64,000 nucleotides of DNA from Polynucleobacter sp. 30F-ANTBAC (GCF_018882385.1 NZ_JACVON010000002.1:372001-436000); one strand, 5' to 3'; counted from the stretch's first letter, positions 21,539 to 31,271 are shown. Program-made: numbers and translations. Notes: generated by a model from the letters alone, not told the origin.

Positions 21539-23418
21539 TGACTGATTTATTAAAAACTATTAATTCGCCAAAAGATTTGCGACTATTGAGCCGTGATCAG
21601 TTGCCTGGTCTGGCGGAAGAGTTACGTGAATTTTTAGTGGAATCAGTTTCTCAAACGGGCGGTCATTTATCTTCTAATTTGGGAACGGTTGAATTAACTG
21701 TCGCCTTGCATTACGTTTTGCAAACACCCTACGATCGTTTGATTTGGGATGTGGGCCATCAAAGCTACCCGCACAAAATTTTGACAGGTCGTCGTGATCG
21801 CATGAGCACACTTCGCCAATATGGTGGCATCTCCGGCTTCCCTCGGCGCGATGAGAGTGAGTACGACACATTTGGTACAGCTCATTCTTCAACCAGTATT
21901 TCTGCTGCGATTGGTATGGCTCTTGGAGCTAAAGCTCAGGGTGAAAAAAGAGTGGCTGTTGCGGTGATTGGTGATGGCGCGATGACGGCGGGTATGGCCT
22001 TTGAAGCCCTTAATAATGGTGGGATTCATAAAGACTTGCCGCTCGTTGTTGTTCTTAATGACAACGATATGTCGATTTCCCCAGCTGTGGGTGCATTGAA
22101 TCGTTATTTAGCTAGATTAATGAGTGGTCGTTTTTATGCCACCACTAAAAAAGGTTTGGATAGTGTTCTATCCATTGCGCCACCTTTGCGTGAGTTTGCA
22201 AAACGCTTAGAAGAGCACGCCAAAGGCATGGTTGTGCCGGGTACTATTTTTGAAGAATTTGGTTTTAATTATATTGGTCCGATTGATGGGCACGATTTAG
22301 ATTCTTTGGTGCCTACTTTAGAAAACGTGCGACGTTTGGCTTTAAATGGTGAAGGCCCACAGTTTTTGCATGTGGTGACTAAAAAAGGTCAAGGTTATAA
22401 GCTTGCAGAAGCTGATCCCATTTTGTATCACGGTCCCGGTAAATTTGATCCGAGCCAAGGTATTGCTAAAGCAACTGCCACCAAAAAAACATTCACCCAA
22501 GTATTTGGTGATTGGTTGTGCGACATGGCAGCGGCTGATAAGCGCTTGGTCGGTATTACGCCAGCTATGCGTGAAGGCTCTGGCATGGTGGAGTTTGAGA
22601 GTCGTTACCCTGATCGTTATTTTGATGTCGGTATTGCTGAACAGCACGCCGTGACGTTTGCCGGTGGTATGGCATGTGAGGGTATGAAGCCAGTTGTTGC
22701 GATCTACTCCACGTTCCTTCAGCGCGGGTATGACCAACTCATTCATGATGTGGCCTTGCAAGACTTGCCCGTTGTGTTTGCCTTGGATCGTTCTGGTTTA
22801 GTGGGCGCCGATGGGGCAACGCATGCTGGAGCATATGACATCCCGTATATCCGTTGTATACCGAATATGTTGCTAATGGCGCCGGCTGATGAAGCAGAGT
22901 GTCGAGACTTATTAACAACTGCTTTTAAGCAAGATCACCCATCAGCTGTTCGCTATCCAAGGGGCGCGGGTGTTGGTGCCACAGTGGGTTCTGAGTTGAA
23001 AGAATTACCTTTAGGTAAGGGTGAAATTCGTCGCCAAAGCCAAGGTTCAAAAAACAAAAAAGTAGCCATCTTGGCATTTGGTACTTTGCTCTATCCCGCC
23101 TTGGAAGTAGCTAATGAATTGGATGCCACAGTCGCTAATATGAGATTTATCAAACCATTGGATGCTGAGTTGGTTTGTTCCCTAGCCAAAGATCATGATT
23201 TGATTGTCACTCTTGAAGAGGGAGCTATTGGTGGTGGTGCCGGTAGCGCCTGCTTGGAAGCGCTGGCAGCAGCTGGGATCCAAGTCCCGTCGTTGTTACT
23301 TGGTTTGCCGGATCGTTTTGTGGATCATGGCGAGCACGCTTTGCTCATGAAAGAATGTGGGTTAGACGTGGCTGGGATTACTCAATCCATTAAGGTCAGA
23401 CTTGAGCAGTTGGATTAA
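21538..23418 (+). CDS. dxs: 1-deoxy-D-xylulose-5-phosphate synthase
   Basis: A 626-residue thiamine-diphosphate transketolase-like enzyme. The ThDP site is [16 protein letters not shown]; the transketolase pyrimidine-domain segment is [18 protein letters not shown]. It makes DXP from pyruvate and glyceraldehyde-3-phosphate, the entry to the MEP isoprenoid pathway that feeds IspA upstream. Length is standard. Its ATG overlaps the ispA stop (TAATG). Confidence 0.97.
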   Translation: MTDLLKTINSPKDLRLLSRDQLPGLAEELREFLVESVSQTGGHLSSNLGTVELTVALHYVLQTPYDRLIWDVGHQSYPHKILTGRRDRMSTLRQYGGISGFPRRDESEYDTFGTAHSSTSISAAIGMALGAKAQGEKRVAVAVIGDGAMTAGMAFEALNNGGIHKDLPLVVVLNDNDMSISPAVGALNRYLARLMSGRFYATTKKGLDSVLSIAPPLREFAKRLEEHAKGMVVPGTIFEEFGFNYIGPIDGHDLDSLVPTLENVRRLALNGEGPQFLHVVTKKGQGYKLAEADPILYHGPGKFDPSQGIAKATATKKTFTQVFGDWLCDMAAADKRLVGITPAMREGSGMVEFESRYPDRYFDVGIAEQHAVTFAGGMACEGMKPVVAIYSTFLQRGYDQLIHDVALQDLPVVFALDRSGLVGADGATHAGAYDIPYIRCIPNMLLMAPADEAECRDLLTTAFKQDHPSAVRYPRGAGVGATVGSELKELPLGKGEIRRQSQGSKNKKVAILAFGTLLYPALEVANELDATVANMRFIKPLDAELVCSLAKDHDLIVTLEEGAIGGGAGSACLEALAAAGIQVPSLLLGLPDRFVDHGEHALLMKECGLDVAGITQSIKVRLEQLD

Positions 23419-23487
23419 ATTATCAATCTGTCTGCCATCTATTAACCCTATTAAGCAAACGGCATCAAATTGCATGACAATATAAAT

Positions 23488-24318
23488 ATGAATACTAAAA
23501 ACACTAACTCTTCAGAATCTTCAAATACCTGTGCGATGGCGGATGTGCAGTCTTCTATTGATCATCGCAACATCGTGATTGATCGTGTAGGTATTCGTGG
23601 GGTGCGTCATCCTATTCAAGTTAAAACTTTGGATAGTATTCAGCCAAGCGTCGCCATGATTGATTTAGATGTTTCTTTGCCAGCAGATCAAAAAGGGACG
23701 CACATGTCTCGTTTTATTGCGCTTCTTCAAGATCACAATGCGCCTTTAGATGCGCAGCAAATGAAATTAATGGCTGGCAAGATGTTGCCCTTGTTAGAGG
23801 CTGAGGCTGGTCAGATTTCATTGAAGTACACCCACTTTATTAATAAGACAGCACCAGTATCGGGTGTGCAAAGTTTGATGGACTACGATGTGACGTGGTT
23901 GGCTCGTGCCACAAAAATAAATAATCAAGTCAATGTTTCATTGAGTTTGCAAGTAGTTGTGCCTGTCACTAGTTTGTGCCCATGCTCGAAACAAATTTCA
24001 GAATATGGCGCTCATAATCAGCGCTCTCATGTCACGATGACTGTTGAGTTGGCGCCAAGCGCGGATTTAAGTATCGAAGCATTGGTCAAGATTGCTGAAG
24101 CGGAAGCTTCATGCGAGTTATGGGGTCTTCTCAAGCGACCTGATGAGAAATATGTCACTGAACGTGCTTATGACAATCCTAAGTTTGTCGAAGATTTGGT
24201 GAGAGATGTTGCGGGTCGTTTGAAGAGCGATGCAAGAGTTCAGTCTTTTGTGGTTGAGGCGGAAAACTTTGAATCGATTCATAACCACAGTGCTTACGCT
24301 TTGATTCGATCAGAGTAA
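23488..24318 (+). CDS. folE2: GTP cyclohydrolase FolE2
   Basis: A 276-residue FolE2 (type IB GTP cyclohydrolase). Visible family segments include [12 protein letters not shown], the Cys-containing PCSKQIS loop used in catalysis and metal binding, and NHSAYA near the C-terminus. It performs the first step of tetrahydrofolate/pterin synthesis and, unlike FolE, can work without zinc. Start uncertain: ATG 23488 or the internal ATG giving MADVQSS (23536). The 3' end overlaps the convergent tsaD by 9 bp. Confidence 0.92.
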   Translation: MNTKNTNSSESSNTCAMADVQSSIDHRNIVIDRVGIRGVRHPIQVKTLDSIQPSVAMIDLDVSLPADQKGTHMSRFIALLQDHNAPLDAQQMKLMAGKMLPLLEAEAGQISLKYTHFINKTAPVSGVQSLMDYDVTWLARATKINNQVNVSLSLQVVVPVTSLCPCSKQISEYGAHNQRSHVTMTVELAPSADLSIEALVKIAEAEASCELWGLLKRPDEKYVTERAYDNPKFVEDLVRDVAGRLKSDARVQSFVVEAENFESIHNHSAYALIRSE

Positions 24319-25368
24319 CTGATCTAGTGGCCATCTAGGCCGAACATCAAATCCCCAATGCTTTTGAGCTAATTGGGGATTTTTTTTCAGTCTCATGGCT
24401 CCAGCAAATGCAATCATGGCACCGTTATCCGTGCAAAGATGCAGCGGTGGGTAGTGAACGGTGGCCCCTTCTTTTTCACAAGCTATGGCTAATGCTTGGC
24501 GCAGTTGTTCATTGGCACCCACGCCACCTGCGACAACTAAGGTTTTCATGCCCGATTTTTTAAGTGCCTGAATCGACTTGCTGACTAAGACCTCGACAAT
24601 GGCATCTACAAAGCCTCTTGCAATATCGGCATGATCTGCTTTTGTGAGCGGGCTATTCAGTTGCAGTTTTTTAACTTGAGTCAGTACGGAAGTTTTTAGG
24701 CCTGCAAAAGAAAAATCCAAGTCGCCAGAATGTTTCATGGGTCTTGGAAATTGATAGTGATCGGATTGGCCTAGTTTTGCTAAGGCAGAAACCGCGGGGC
24801 CGCCTGGATAACTTAAGCCTAATAATTTGGCGGTTTTATCAAAAGCTTCTCCAGCGGCATCATCCAAGGTTTCCCCCAAAATAGCGTACTCGCCAACCCC
24901 CGTGACTTCCATTAGCTGGGTATGACCACCAGAAACCAATAAAGCCACAAATGGAAACTGAATATTGGCGTCATCCGCCAATAAAGGCGATAAAAGGTGA
25001 CCTTCTAGGTGGTGAATCCCTAAAACCGGCTTATCCAGGGCTAAGGCAAGCCCTTTAGCCACTGAGGCTCCTACCAACAGGGCACCGGCTAGACCAGGGC
25101 CTTGGGTGTAGGCGATGGCATCAATTTCGCTCAAAGTGCTATTGGATTCTTTAAGTGATTGATTTATAAGGGGTATAACTCTTTTAATATGGTCCCGTGA
25201 GGCTAATTCTGGGACTACGCCGCCATAATCCACGTGCATGGCAATTTGAGAGTAGAGCGCTTGGCCCAATAAACCCTTGCCCGCAGGCTGTCCAGCCTCC
25301 CAGGGGGCGGTGTCAACGATGGCCACGCCCGTTTCGTCACAAGAAGTTTCTATACCAAGTACTCGCAT
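24310..25368 (-). CDS. tsaD: tRNA N6-threonylcarbamoyladenosine transferase TsaD
   Basis: A 352-residue ASKHA-fold protein starting [19 protein letters not shown]. The metal-binding HLEGH motif lies near residue 117 and VSGGHTQLM follows. It transfers threonylcarbamoyl to A37 of ANN-decoding tRNAs, in complex with TsaB and TsaE. It is divergent from rpsU, the classical macromolecular-synthesis locus arrangement. Confidence 0.96.
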   Translation of the reverse strand: MRVLGIETSCDETGVAIVDTAPWEAGQPAGKGLLGQALYSQIAMHVDYGGVVPELASRDHIKRVIPLINQSLKESNSTLSEIDAIAYTQGPGLAGALLVGASVAKGLALALDKPVLGIHHLEGHLLSPLLADDANIQFPFVALLVSGGHTQLMEVTGVGEYAILGETLDDAAGEAFDKTAKLLGLSYPGGPAVSALAKLGQSDHYQFPRPMKHSGDLDFSFAGLKTSVLTQVKKLQLNSPLTKADHADIARGFVDAIVEVLVSKSIQALKKSGMKTLVVAGGVGANEQLRQALAIACEKEGATVHYPPLHLCTDNGAMIAFAGAMRLKKNPQLAQKHWGFDVRPRWPLDQLL

Positions 25369-25383
25369 GACTGTATTTTGCCG

Positions 25384-25392
25384 TGCTACAAT
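25384..25392 (+). promoter_or_regulatory. Probable rpsU extended -10 promoter
   Basis: TGCTACAAT is an extended -10 (TGn plus TACAAT) 54 bp before the rpsU ATG. It sits immediately upstream of the tsaD start, as expected for a divergent pair. No good -35 is visible, which is common for extended -10 promoters. Confidence 0.45.
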
Positions 25393-25446
25393 CTCGTTTT
25401 ACAGTTTTTTCTGACTTTTTTTCAGAACTTTATAGAGAACTACAGC

Positions 25447-25659
25447 ATGACAACTATCCGCCTACGCGAAAACGAACCATTTGAAGTAGCACTACGCCGT
25501 TTCAAGCGCACAATTGAAAAAAACGGTCTTTTGACTGATTTGCGCGCTCGTGAGTTCTACGAAAAGCCAACAGCTGAGCGTAAGCGCTTGAAAGCTGCTG
25601 CTGCAAAACGCCATTACAAGCGTATTCGCAGCCAGATGTTGCCTAAGAAAATGTACTAA
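25447..25659 (+). CDS. rpsU: 30S ribosomal protein S21
   Basis: A 70-residue basic protein, [20 protein letters not shown] onward, ending [10 protein letters not shown]; this is bS21. It aids initiation on the 30S subunit. The ATG at 25447 fits the family; a longer in-frame reading upstream is not S21-like. It heads the rpsU-yqeY-dnaG-rpoD block and is followed by a terminator that should make its level higher than the downstream genes. Confidence 0.96.
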   Translation: MTTIRLRENEPFEVALRRFKRTIEKNGLLTDLRAREFYEKPTAERKRLKAAAAKRHYKRIRSQMLPKKMY

Positions 25660-25697
25660 TTCTTTCTCAGGCTGGATTTCTAGCCTTGGGATACGAC

Positions 25698-25732
25698 AAA
25701 CCCACTGACGGTTATCCCGCAGTGGGTTTTTT
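25698..25732 (+). terminator. Terminator/attenuator after rpsU
   Basis: A 10-bp perfect stem (AAACCCACTG / CAGTGGGTTT) with a 12-nt loop and a T run, 38 bp past rpsU and just before yqeY. In this locus it may act as a partial terminator that lowers read-through into yqeY-dnaG-rpoD. Confidence 0.8.
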
Positions 25733-25748
25733 CATTTGAGGAGTGAAG

Positions 25749-26195
25749 ATGAGCTTAAAAGAACAAATTACTGAAGATATGAAAAACGCCATGCGTGCCA
25801 AAGATACTGGTCGCTTGGGAACCATTCGTTTACTGCTAGCTGCTATGAAGCAAAAAGAAGTGGATGAGCGTGTTGAGTTAGATGATGGGATGGTGATCGC
25901 CATTGTTGAAAAACTTATCAAGCAGCGCAAAGATTCTATTTCTCAATTTCAAACAGCTAAACGTGATGATTTGGTTGCGATTGAGCAAGCAGAGTTAGTA
26001 GTTTTACAAGCTTATATGCCCGCACAAATGTCTGAAGCGGAAGTGATTGCTGCTGTGGCTCAAGTTGTAAAAGAGGTTGGTGCAGCAGGACCTCAGGATA
26101 TGGGTAAGGTCATGGGTGCTGTCAAAGCCCTGTTGGCTGGTAAGGCGGATATGGGTATGGTGTCTACACAAGTTAAAGCTGCTCTGACAAAATAA
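25749..26195 (+). CDS. yqeY: GatB/YqeY domain protein
   Basis: A 148-residue helical protein: SLKEQITEDMKNAMRAKD at the start, RLLLAAMKQKEVDER in the middle and a C-terminal GKVMGAVKALLAGKADM region matching the tail domain of GatB. YqeY proteins are proposed to bind tRNA, but the role is unclear. The ATG at 25749 is chosen because GAGGAG lies at 25738-25743. It lies between rpsU and dnaG, as in many betaproteobacteria. Confidence 0.92.
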   Translation: MSLKEQITEDMKNAMRAKDTGRLGTIRLLLAAMKQKEVDERVELDDGMVIAIVEKLIKQRKDSISQFQTAKRDDLVAIEQAELVVLQAYMPAQMSEAEVIAAVAQVVKEVGAAGPQDMGKVMGAVKALLAGKADMGMVSTQVKAALTK

Positions 26196-26235
26196 GAGTA
26201 TTCGACATTAAGAATAATTTCTTATTTAGCCCCGC

Positions 26236-28089
26236 ATGATTCCTCAGTCATTTATTGCTGATTTATTAAACCGCGTCGATATCGTCGAAGTGGTGGGGCG
26301 TCATGTCACTCTCAAAAAAGCGGGTGCGAACTACCAAGGTCTTTGCCCTTTTCATAATGAAAAGTCGCCATCATTTAGCGTCTCTCCTACGAAGCAGTTT
26401 TATCACTGCTTTGGTTGTGGTGCTCATGGTTCAGCCATCAGTTTTATGATGGAACACTCTGGTTTAACGTACGTTGATGCGATTGAAGAACTTGCGCGCT
26501 CAGCAGGTTTAACAGTGCCACGCGAAGAACGTCGACCCCAAGATCTTGCCAAACAAAAACAAGCATTGGCGTTAAGCGAAGTAATGGGGCCTGCAGCCGA
26601 TTGGTATAAACAGCAACTCAAAGGCGCACCTAAAGCCATTGACTATCTGAAGCGCCGTGGTTTGAGCGGTGAGATTGCCAAGCGTTTTGGTATGGGCTAC
26701 GCCCCAGATGCTTGGCAGGGACTAGAAGCAGTTTTTGGTACTTATGGTGAAGATGCTTTAGCCAATGTGTTGGTAGAGGCAGGCTTGGTTATTCAGTCAG
26801 AATCAAAAAGATACGATCGTTTTCGGGATCGCATCATGTTTCCCATTCGCAATCCAAAAGGGCAAGTGATCGCCTTTGGTGGCAGGATCTTGGATGCTGG
26901 AGAGCCTAAATATTTAAATTCACCTGAGACGCCTTTATTCTCAAAAGGTAATACCTTGTACGGTTTGTTTGAAGCACGACAAGCTATTCGAGACAAAGGT
27001 TATGTGATTGTCTGTGAAGGTTATATGGATGTGGTGGCCTTGGCGCAATTAGGATTTGCCAATGGCGTTGCTACTTTAGGAACCGCTTGTACTTCAAATC
27101 ATGTGCGCTCTCTCATGCGCCAATCGGATCGGATTGTTTTTTCATTCGATGGTGATTCAGCCGGTCAACGTGCAGCCAAGAGAGCTTTAGAGGCTTGTTT
27201 GCCGATGATGGCCGATGACAAAGAAGTTAAATTTCTCTTTTTGCCAGAAGAGCACGATCCAGATAGTTTTGTTCGAGAAAAAGGTGCGGAGGCTTTTGAG
27301 CAAGCGATTAGCCAAGCCATGCCTCTGTCTTCTTTCTTTATTCATGTGGCTAACGAAGGTCATGACTGGAATACCCCGGAAGGGCGTGCTCAAACACAGC
27401 ATGCGGCCAAGCCCATGTTGTTAGCGATGCCAGCAATCGCTTTAAGAGCGCAATTGGTTCGTGAGTTGGCTCAAAAAATTGGGATTACATCGGCCGAGCT
27501 TGAGAACTTTTGCGGTCTTAAATCAGTGGTTGATCAACGCCCAGCACCAACCATGGTGAGTCAGCCCTCTGATAGTTATATGCAAACCGCAAGCAACGCC
27601 AATGGTAAGAAGCCTTGGAATAAAAAAACTCAAATTCCTAAAGGTCCACCGCCCACTGCCCCAACAGATTTAGCAGAACAAATCTTAAGAATTATTTTGC
27701 AATATCCTGCTCTAGCTAGAGAGTTGAGTGCTGAGCAGAAGCGCCATATTTTGGCTTCAGCCAAAAAGCGCTCTGATAAAGCCATGCTCTTGATGGAAGA
27801 TTTAATCTTGCAATGCGAAGCCATGCCGCCAAATGTTGGATTTGCTGTTTTTCAGGAGCAATTGGAAAAAACAGCCTTTGCTAAGTCCTATGCCATTTTG
27901 CGTGACAGAATCATGAGCACTGAATTAACCGAGGATGCGGCTAAAGAAGACTTTGAGGGAACTCTCAAAAAACTAGAGCAACTCGATCTGAAAGATCAAA
28001 TGACAGAGATTGCCGCTCGCATTGCGAGTGGTAAGGCCAAAGACGAAGACAAAGCGCTATATCGTCTATTAATGGCAAAACTTAAATAA
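26236..28089 (+). CDS. dnaG: DNA primase
   Basis: A 617-residue primase. The N-terminal zinc ribbon is CPFH...CFGC (near residues 38-62), followed by the RNA polymerase domain with FGGRILD and the TOPRIM segment VCEGYMDVVAL near residue 257 and FDGDSAG near residue 305. The C-terminal helical part should bind DnaB helicase. It makes RNA primers at the replication fork. The neighbours rpsU and rpoD are the standard locus. Confidence 0.96.
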   Translation: MIPQSFIADLLNRVDIVEVVGRHVTLKKAGANYQGLCPFHNEKSPSFSVSPTKQFYHCFGCGAHGSAISFMMEHSGLTYVDAIEELARSAGLTVPREERRPQDLAKQKQALALSEVMGPAADWYKQQLKGAPKAIDYLKRRGLSGEIAKRFGMGYAPDAWQGLEAVFGTYGEDALANVLVEAGLVIQSESKRYDRFRDRIMFPIRNPKGQVIAFGGRILDAGEPKYLNSPETPLFSKGNTLYGLFEARQAIRDKGYVIVCEGYMDVVALAQLGFANGVATLGTACTSNHVRSLMRQSDRIVFSFDGDSAGQRAAKRALEACLPMMADDKEVKFLFLPEEHDPDSFVREKGAEAFEQAISQAMPLSSFFIHVANEGHDWNTPEGRAQTQHAAKPMLLAMPAIALRAQLVRELAQKIGITSAELENFCGLKSVVDQRPAPTMVSQPSDSYMQTASNANGKKPWNKKTQIPKGPPPTAPTDLAEQILRIILQYPALARELSAEQKRHILASAKKRSDKAMLLMEDLILQCEAMPPNVGFAVFQEQLEKTAFAKSYAILRDRIMSTELTEDAAKEDFEGTLKKLEQLDLKDQMTEIAARIASGKAKDEDKALYRLLMAKLK

Positions 28090-28114
28090 TCTGGAAAAAC
28101 CATTGGTCACCGAC

Positions 28115-28120
28115 TATAAT
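28115..28120 (+). promoter_or_regulatory. Possible rpoD -10 box
   Basis: TATAAT between dnaG and rpoD, 91 bp before the rpoD ATG. The matching -35 (CTGGAA, 18 bp upstream) is weak, so the promoter is only tentative. Confidence 0.35.
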
Positions 28121-28205
28121 TGAGGGTTTTCGAATTTCCAATAAAATTCAACAAGTTAGCAGTTCTGTAACTTCTTAGCCATTAAAGTGAGTGAGTACTA
28201 ACATT

Positions 28206-30743
28206 ATGCCAGCAACTAAAACCAAAAAAACGATTTCCAAGGCAGTAGTCAAGAAAGCTGCCCCTAAGAAAGCTCCAGCTAAGCCAGTTAAGAAGGTTGC
28301 CCCTGCTGCCAAGAAGCCTGCAGCTAAAGCGCCAGCGAAAAAAGTAGCGCCTGCCGCTAAGAAGGTAGCTAAGCCAGTTAAAAAAGCAGCCCCAGCCCCT
28401 AAAAAAGCGGTTGTTAAGAAGCCTGTTGCTAAAGCACCGGCTAAAAAAGTAGCCCCAGTAAAAAAATCAGCACCGGTTGCTAAAAAGCCAGTTGCGAAAA
28501 CACTGGCTAAAGCGCCAGCGAAAAAAGTAGCGCCAGTGGCCAAGAAACCTGATGCTAAGGCAGTGAAGGTAGCCGCTAAGCCAGAAAAAGTTACTAAAGC
28601 AGCAGTTAAGCCAGTGAAAGCTGAGAAACCAGCTAAAGAGATCAAGCAAACCGCTAAAGAAATTAAAGCTGCATTGAAAGCCAAAGAAGCTGAGGAACTT
28701 GCTGCAAATCCAACGGAAGAGCTTGCTGAACAACCAAAGAAAACTCGTGGTCGTAAACCAAAGCCAGTTGAGCCAGTTGATCCAAATGTGGATAACCGTA
28801 CGGATCGTCAAAAAGCACGTGATCGCAAAGCCAAAGAAAAGGCCTTGTTACAAGAGTTCAATGCACAAAAATTAGGTAGCGAAGAGCAGCAAGAGTTGCG
28901 CCGTGCTCGATTGAAGCATTTGATCAAGATGGGTAAGTCACGTGGCTACCTCACGCACGGTGAGATCAATGACGTGATGTCAGATGAAATCTCTGATTCT
29001 GATTCATTAGAAACATTGATTAGCTTGTTAAGCGATATCAGTATTACTGTTTACGAACAAGCGCCTGATGCAGAAACATTGTTGTTGAACGAGAACGCTC
29101 CTTCAGCAACGACAGAAGAAGAAGCTGAAGAAGAAGCTGAAGCAGCTTTATCAACAGTAGACTCAGAGTTCGGTCGTACAACAGACCCCGTACGTATGTA
29201 CATGCGTGAGATGGGTACAGTTGATTTGTTGACTCGTGAAGGCGAGATTGTGATTGCCAAGAAGATCGAAGCCGGTCTTAAAGAAATGGTGATGGCACTA
29301 TCAGCTTGTCCAGTGACGATCTCTGAAATTCTAGATAACGTCACCAAGATTGAAGAAGGCACTATGGAAATCGACGAGTTCGTTGATGGCCTAGTGGATC
29401 CTAATGCAGAAGACATTCCGATGACTGCTGTAGAGGAAGAAGAAAATCTTGACGAAGAAGAAGGCGAAGAAGGTGAAGATGAAGGCGGCGGTGGCGGCGG
29501 TGGTAATACTGCATCCGCTAAGCAACTTGAGGAATTAAAGCAACTTTCATTAGTGAAGTTCGCTGTGATTCGTTCACAGTTCGACAAAATGCGTAAGGCG
29601 CATGAAAAAGAAGGCTACAACTCACCAGCATACAAAAAAGCACAAGAATCCATTCGTAATGAGTTGATGGGTTTCCGCTTAACTGCTAAATCTGTTGAAA
29701 AACTTTGTGACACGATGCGTAAGCAGGTTGATCAGGTTTGGGCTTTAGAGCGTGGCTTGGTTCGTGTATTGGTTGATAAAGTAGGTGTGCCGCGTGGTGA
29801 AGTTTTAGCCGCATTACCAAAGAATGCACTGAACTTGAAGTGGACTGCTGCGCTACTAAAAGACGGCAAGTCTTATGCTGCCATCTTGGAGCGTAACGTT
29901 CCTGCTGTTCAAGAGATGCAACAAAAGCTGATTGATATTCAAACGAACGTTGTCTTGCCACTTCCAGAGTTAAAAGAAGTGAACAAGAAAATGAACGATG
30001 GTGAGAAGCGTGCTCGTGCTGCGAAGCGTGAGATGACCGTTGCCAACTTACGTTTGGTGATCTCAATCGCTAAGAAATACACCAACCGTGGCTTGCAATT
30101 CTTGGATTTGATTCAAGAGGGCAACATTGGTTTGATGAAAGCCGTTGATAAGTTTGAATACCGTCGTGGTTATAAGTTCTCAACTTATGCAACATGGTGG
30201 ATCCGTCAGGCTATCACTCGTTCGATTGCTGACCAAGCCCGTACGATCCGTATTCCAGTTCATATGATTGAGACGATCAACAAGATGAACCGTATCAGCC
30301 GTCAAATTTTGCAAGAAACTGGTTCTGAGCCAGATGCAGCAACATTGGCCGCTAAGATGGAGATTCCTGAAGATAAGATTCGCAAAATCATGAAGATTGC
30401 TAAAGAGCCTATCTCAATGGAAACGCCGATTGGTGATGATGCTGATTCAAATCTTGGTGACTTCATTGAAGATACGAATACATTAGCACCGCAAGAAGCT
30501 GCTTTGCATGATTCTATGCGTGACGTGGTTAAAGACATTCTTGATTCATTAACGCCACGTGAAGCAAAAGTACTTCGTATGCGTTTCGGTATTGAAATGA
30601 GTACAGACCATACTTTGGAAGAGGTAGGTAAGCAGTTTGACGTGACGCGTGAGCGTATTCGTCAAATAGAGGCTAAAGCTTTGCGTAAAATGCGTCATCC
30701 AAGTAGAAGCGACAAACTAAAGAGCTTCTTAGAGGAAGATTAA
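28206..30743 (+). CDS. rpoD: RNA polymerase primary sigma factor (sigma-70)
   Basis: About 845 residues, much longer than the 613 of E. coli. The first 160 residues are a Lys/Ala/Pro-rich tract of repeated KKVAP and KAPAKK units, like histone H1. Region 1.1 follows, then [16 protein letters not shown] (region 1.2), an acidic and polyglycine insert in the non-conserved region ([17 protein letters not shown]), region 2 ([30 protein letters not shown]) and region 4 ([17 protein letters not shown]). It directs housekeeping transcription. The start may instead be GTG 28191. A tRNA-Ile2 locus follows 7 bp after the stop. Confidence 0.96.
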   Translation: MPATKTKKTISKAVVKKAAPKKAPAKPVKKVAPAAKKPAAKAPAKKVAPAAKKVAKPVKKAAPAPKKAVVKKPVAKAPAKKVAPVKKSAPVAKKPVAKTLAKAPAKKVAPVAKKPDAKAVKVAAKPEKVTKAAVKPVKAEKPAKEIKQTAKEIKAALKAKEAEELAANPTEELAEQPKKTRGRKPKPVEPVDPNVDNRTDRQKARDRKAKEKALLQEFNAQKLGSEEQQELRRARLKHLIKMGKSRGYLTHGEINDVMSDEISDSDSLETLISLLSDISITVYEQAPDAETLLLNENAPSATTEEEAEEEAEAALSTVDSEFGRTTDPVRMYMREMGTVDLLTREGEIVIAKKIEAGLKEMVMALSACPVTISEILDNVTKIEEGTMEIDEFVDGLVDPNAEDIPMTAVEEEENLDEEEGEEGEDEGGGGGGGNTASAKQLEELKQLSLVKFAVIRSQFDKMRKAHEKEGYNSPAYKKAQESIRNELMGFRLTAKSVEKLCDTMRKQVDQVWALERGLVRVLVDKVGVPRGEVLAALPKNALNLKWTAALLKDGKSYAAILERNVPAVQEMQQKLIDIQTNVVLPLPELKEVNKKMNDGEKRARAAKREMTVANLRLVISIAKKYTNRGLQFLDLIQEGNIGLMKAVDKFEYRRGYKFSTYATWWIRQAITRSIADQARTIRIPVHMIETINKMNRISRQILQETGSEPDAATLAAKMEIPEDKIRKIMKIAKEPISMETPIGDDADSNLGDFIEDTNTLAPQEAALHDSMRDVVKDILDSLTPREAKVLRMRFGIEMSTDHTLEEVGKQFDVTRERIRQIEAKALRKMRHPSRSDKLKSFLEED

Positions 30744-30750
30744 TCCATAA

Positions 30751-30789
30751 GGGCCCTTAGCTCAGTTGGTTAGAGCAGAGGACTCATAA
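30751..30789 (+). pseudogene. Severed 5' half of an intronless tRNA-Ile2(CAU)
   Basis: The sequence matches the 5' half of the tRNA at 30948: acceptor strand, D arm and anticodon stem, ending in the anticodon loop CTCATAA. It differs by one base in the D loop (AGTTGG versus AGCTGG). After CTCATAA the sequence diverges completely and no 3' half follows, so this copy cannot fold as a tRNA. CTCATAA recurs at 45059 in front of a 3' half, so this looks like the left junction of an insertion into the anticodon loop of an intronless gene. Confidence 0.8.
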
Positions 30790-30867
30790 GAAAGAAGCCC
30801 GGAGAGCCTTGTAGTAAAACGCTCTTCGATTTCAAGAGGTTAACGGTGTTTCAAGTGGTTAAAATTC

Positions 30868-30912
30868 ACTACACATCGACTACACACCAAGCGGTTTTGA
30901 GAGGTGTGTAGT
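30868..30912. repeat. Three copies of ACTACACA, two direct and one inverted
   Basis: ACTACACA occurs at 30868-30875 and 30879-30886 (11-bp period), and as TGTGTAGT at 30905-30912. It lies between the severed tRNA half and the intron-bearing tRNA. The spacing and inverted copy resemble recombinase arm-binding sites of an integrated element. This is inference; no integrase lies next to it. Confidence 0.4.
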
Positions 30913-30947
30913 AAACAGCAGTTTTAGCAGTAATTTGTAAAGTTTTA

Positions 30948-31230
30948 GGGCCCTTAGCTCAGCTGGTTAGAGCAGAGGACTCATAGCCAAAGCGTTGTGC
31001 ACCAGATGACGAAAGTCGCTGTGTGAATGGTGTCAAATTCGGAGAAAGCTAAGTCGCAAGATAAGCCAACGCCGAGCCAAGCTTCAGTATGAAAGTGCTG
31101 TTGAAGGTGTAGAGACTAGACGGCACCCACCTAAGTCGAAAGATATGGTGAAGGCATAGTCCAGGGAGTTGTGAAAGCAACACAAACCGGAATCCTTTGG
31201 TCCGCGGTTCAAGTCCGCGAGGGCCCACCA
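30948..31230 (+). tRNA. tRNA-Ile2 (CAU anticodon, lysidine type) interrupted by a group I intron
   Basis: The 5' exon is 30948-30984 and the 3' exon is 31191-31230. Joined, they give a 77-nt tRNA with GGGCCCT/AGGGCCC acceptor stem, GCTC/GAGC D stem, anticodon loop CTCATAA, CGCGG/CCGCG T stem and encoded CCA. The sequence pattern (CTTAGCTCAG, GACTCATAATC, TTGGTC) matches the AUA-decoding tRNA-Ile2, whose C34 is converted to lysidine by TilS, rather than elongator tRNA-Met. The interruption lies between U36 and A37. It is the only complete copy here, so splicing is required for it to function. Confidence 0.9.
30985..31190 (+). ncRNA. Group I intron (Azoarcus tRNA-Ile ribozyme type), 206 nt, no ORF
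   Basis: Core strands nearly identical to the 205-nt Azoarcus tRNA-Ile intron are visible: CAAATTCGG, CAACGCCGAGCCAAGCTT, GGTGTAGAGACTAGACGG (5' strand of P7), GAAGGCATAGTCCAGGGAG (3' strand of P7), and a terminal CACAAACCGG ending in the omega G. P1 forms between the exon end plus intron start (CAT|AGC) and GTTGTG, placing a U-G wobble at the 5' splice site. GAAA loops cap P2 (31011-31014), P8 (about 31138) and P9 (31173-31176). Peripheral stems P2, P5 and P6 differ from Azoarcus. No homing endonuclease is encoded. Confidence 0.93.
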
Positions 31231-31237
31231 GTAGTTC

Positions 31238-31266
31238 AAAAGCCACTCTTCGGAGTGGCTTTTTTA
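31238..31266 (+). terminator. Terminator of the intron-bearing tRNA
   Basis: An 8-bp stem (AGCCACTC / GAGTGGCT) capped by a TTCG tetraloop, with flanking A and T tracts, 10 bp after the tRNA CCA. Confidence 0.88.
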
Positions 31267-31271
31267 TTTGA

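Noticed and set aside
28230-28690. Repetitive DNA in the rpoD 5' region as a tandem repeat or CRISPR-like array
   Set aside because: The repetition is at the protein level (Lys/Ala/Pro codons) with irregular unit length and no spacers; it is coding sequence. No CRISPR array was seen anywhere in the window.
29051-29587. Minus-strand serine-rich frame opposite the rpoD acidic region
   Set aside because: It is the antisense of Glu/Gly-rich rpoD codons; rpoD is clearly the real gene.
30951-31230. The tRNA as elongator tRNA-Met because of its CAT anticodon
   Set aside because: Acceptor, anticodon-stem and variable-loop sequence match the AUA-decoding tRNA-Ile2 pattern, and the intron type is known from tRNA-Ile(CAU) in Azoarcus.
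31049-31246. Minus-strand reading frame over the tRNA/intron with a GPRGLEPRTKG start
   Set aside because: It is the antisense of the tRNA 3' exon and intron; the same peptide appears again at 32783-33019 only because the RNA sequence is repeated. Known type of spurious tRNA-antisense protein.
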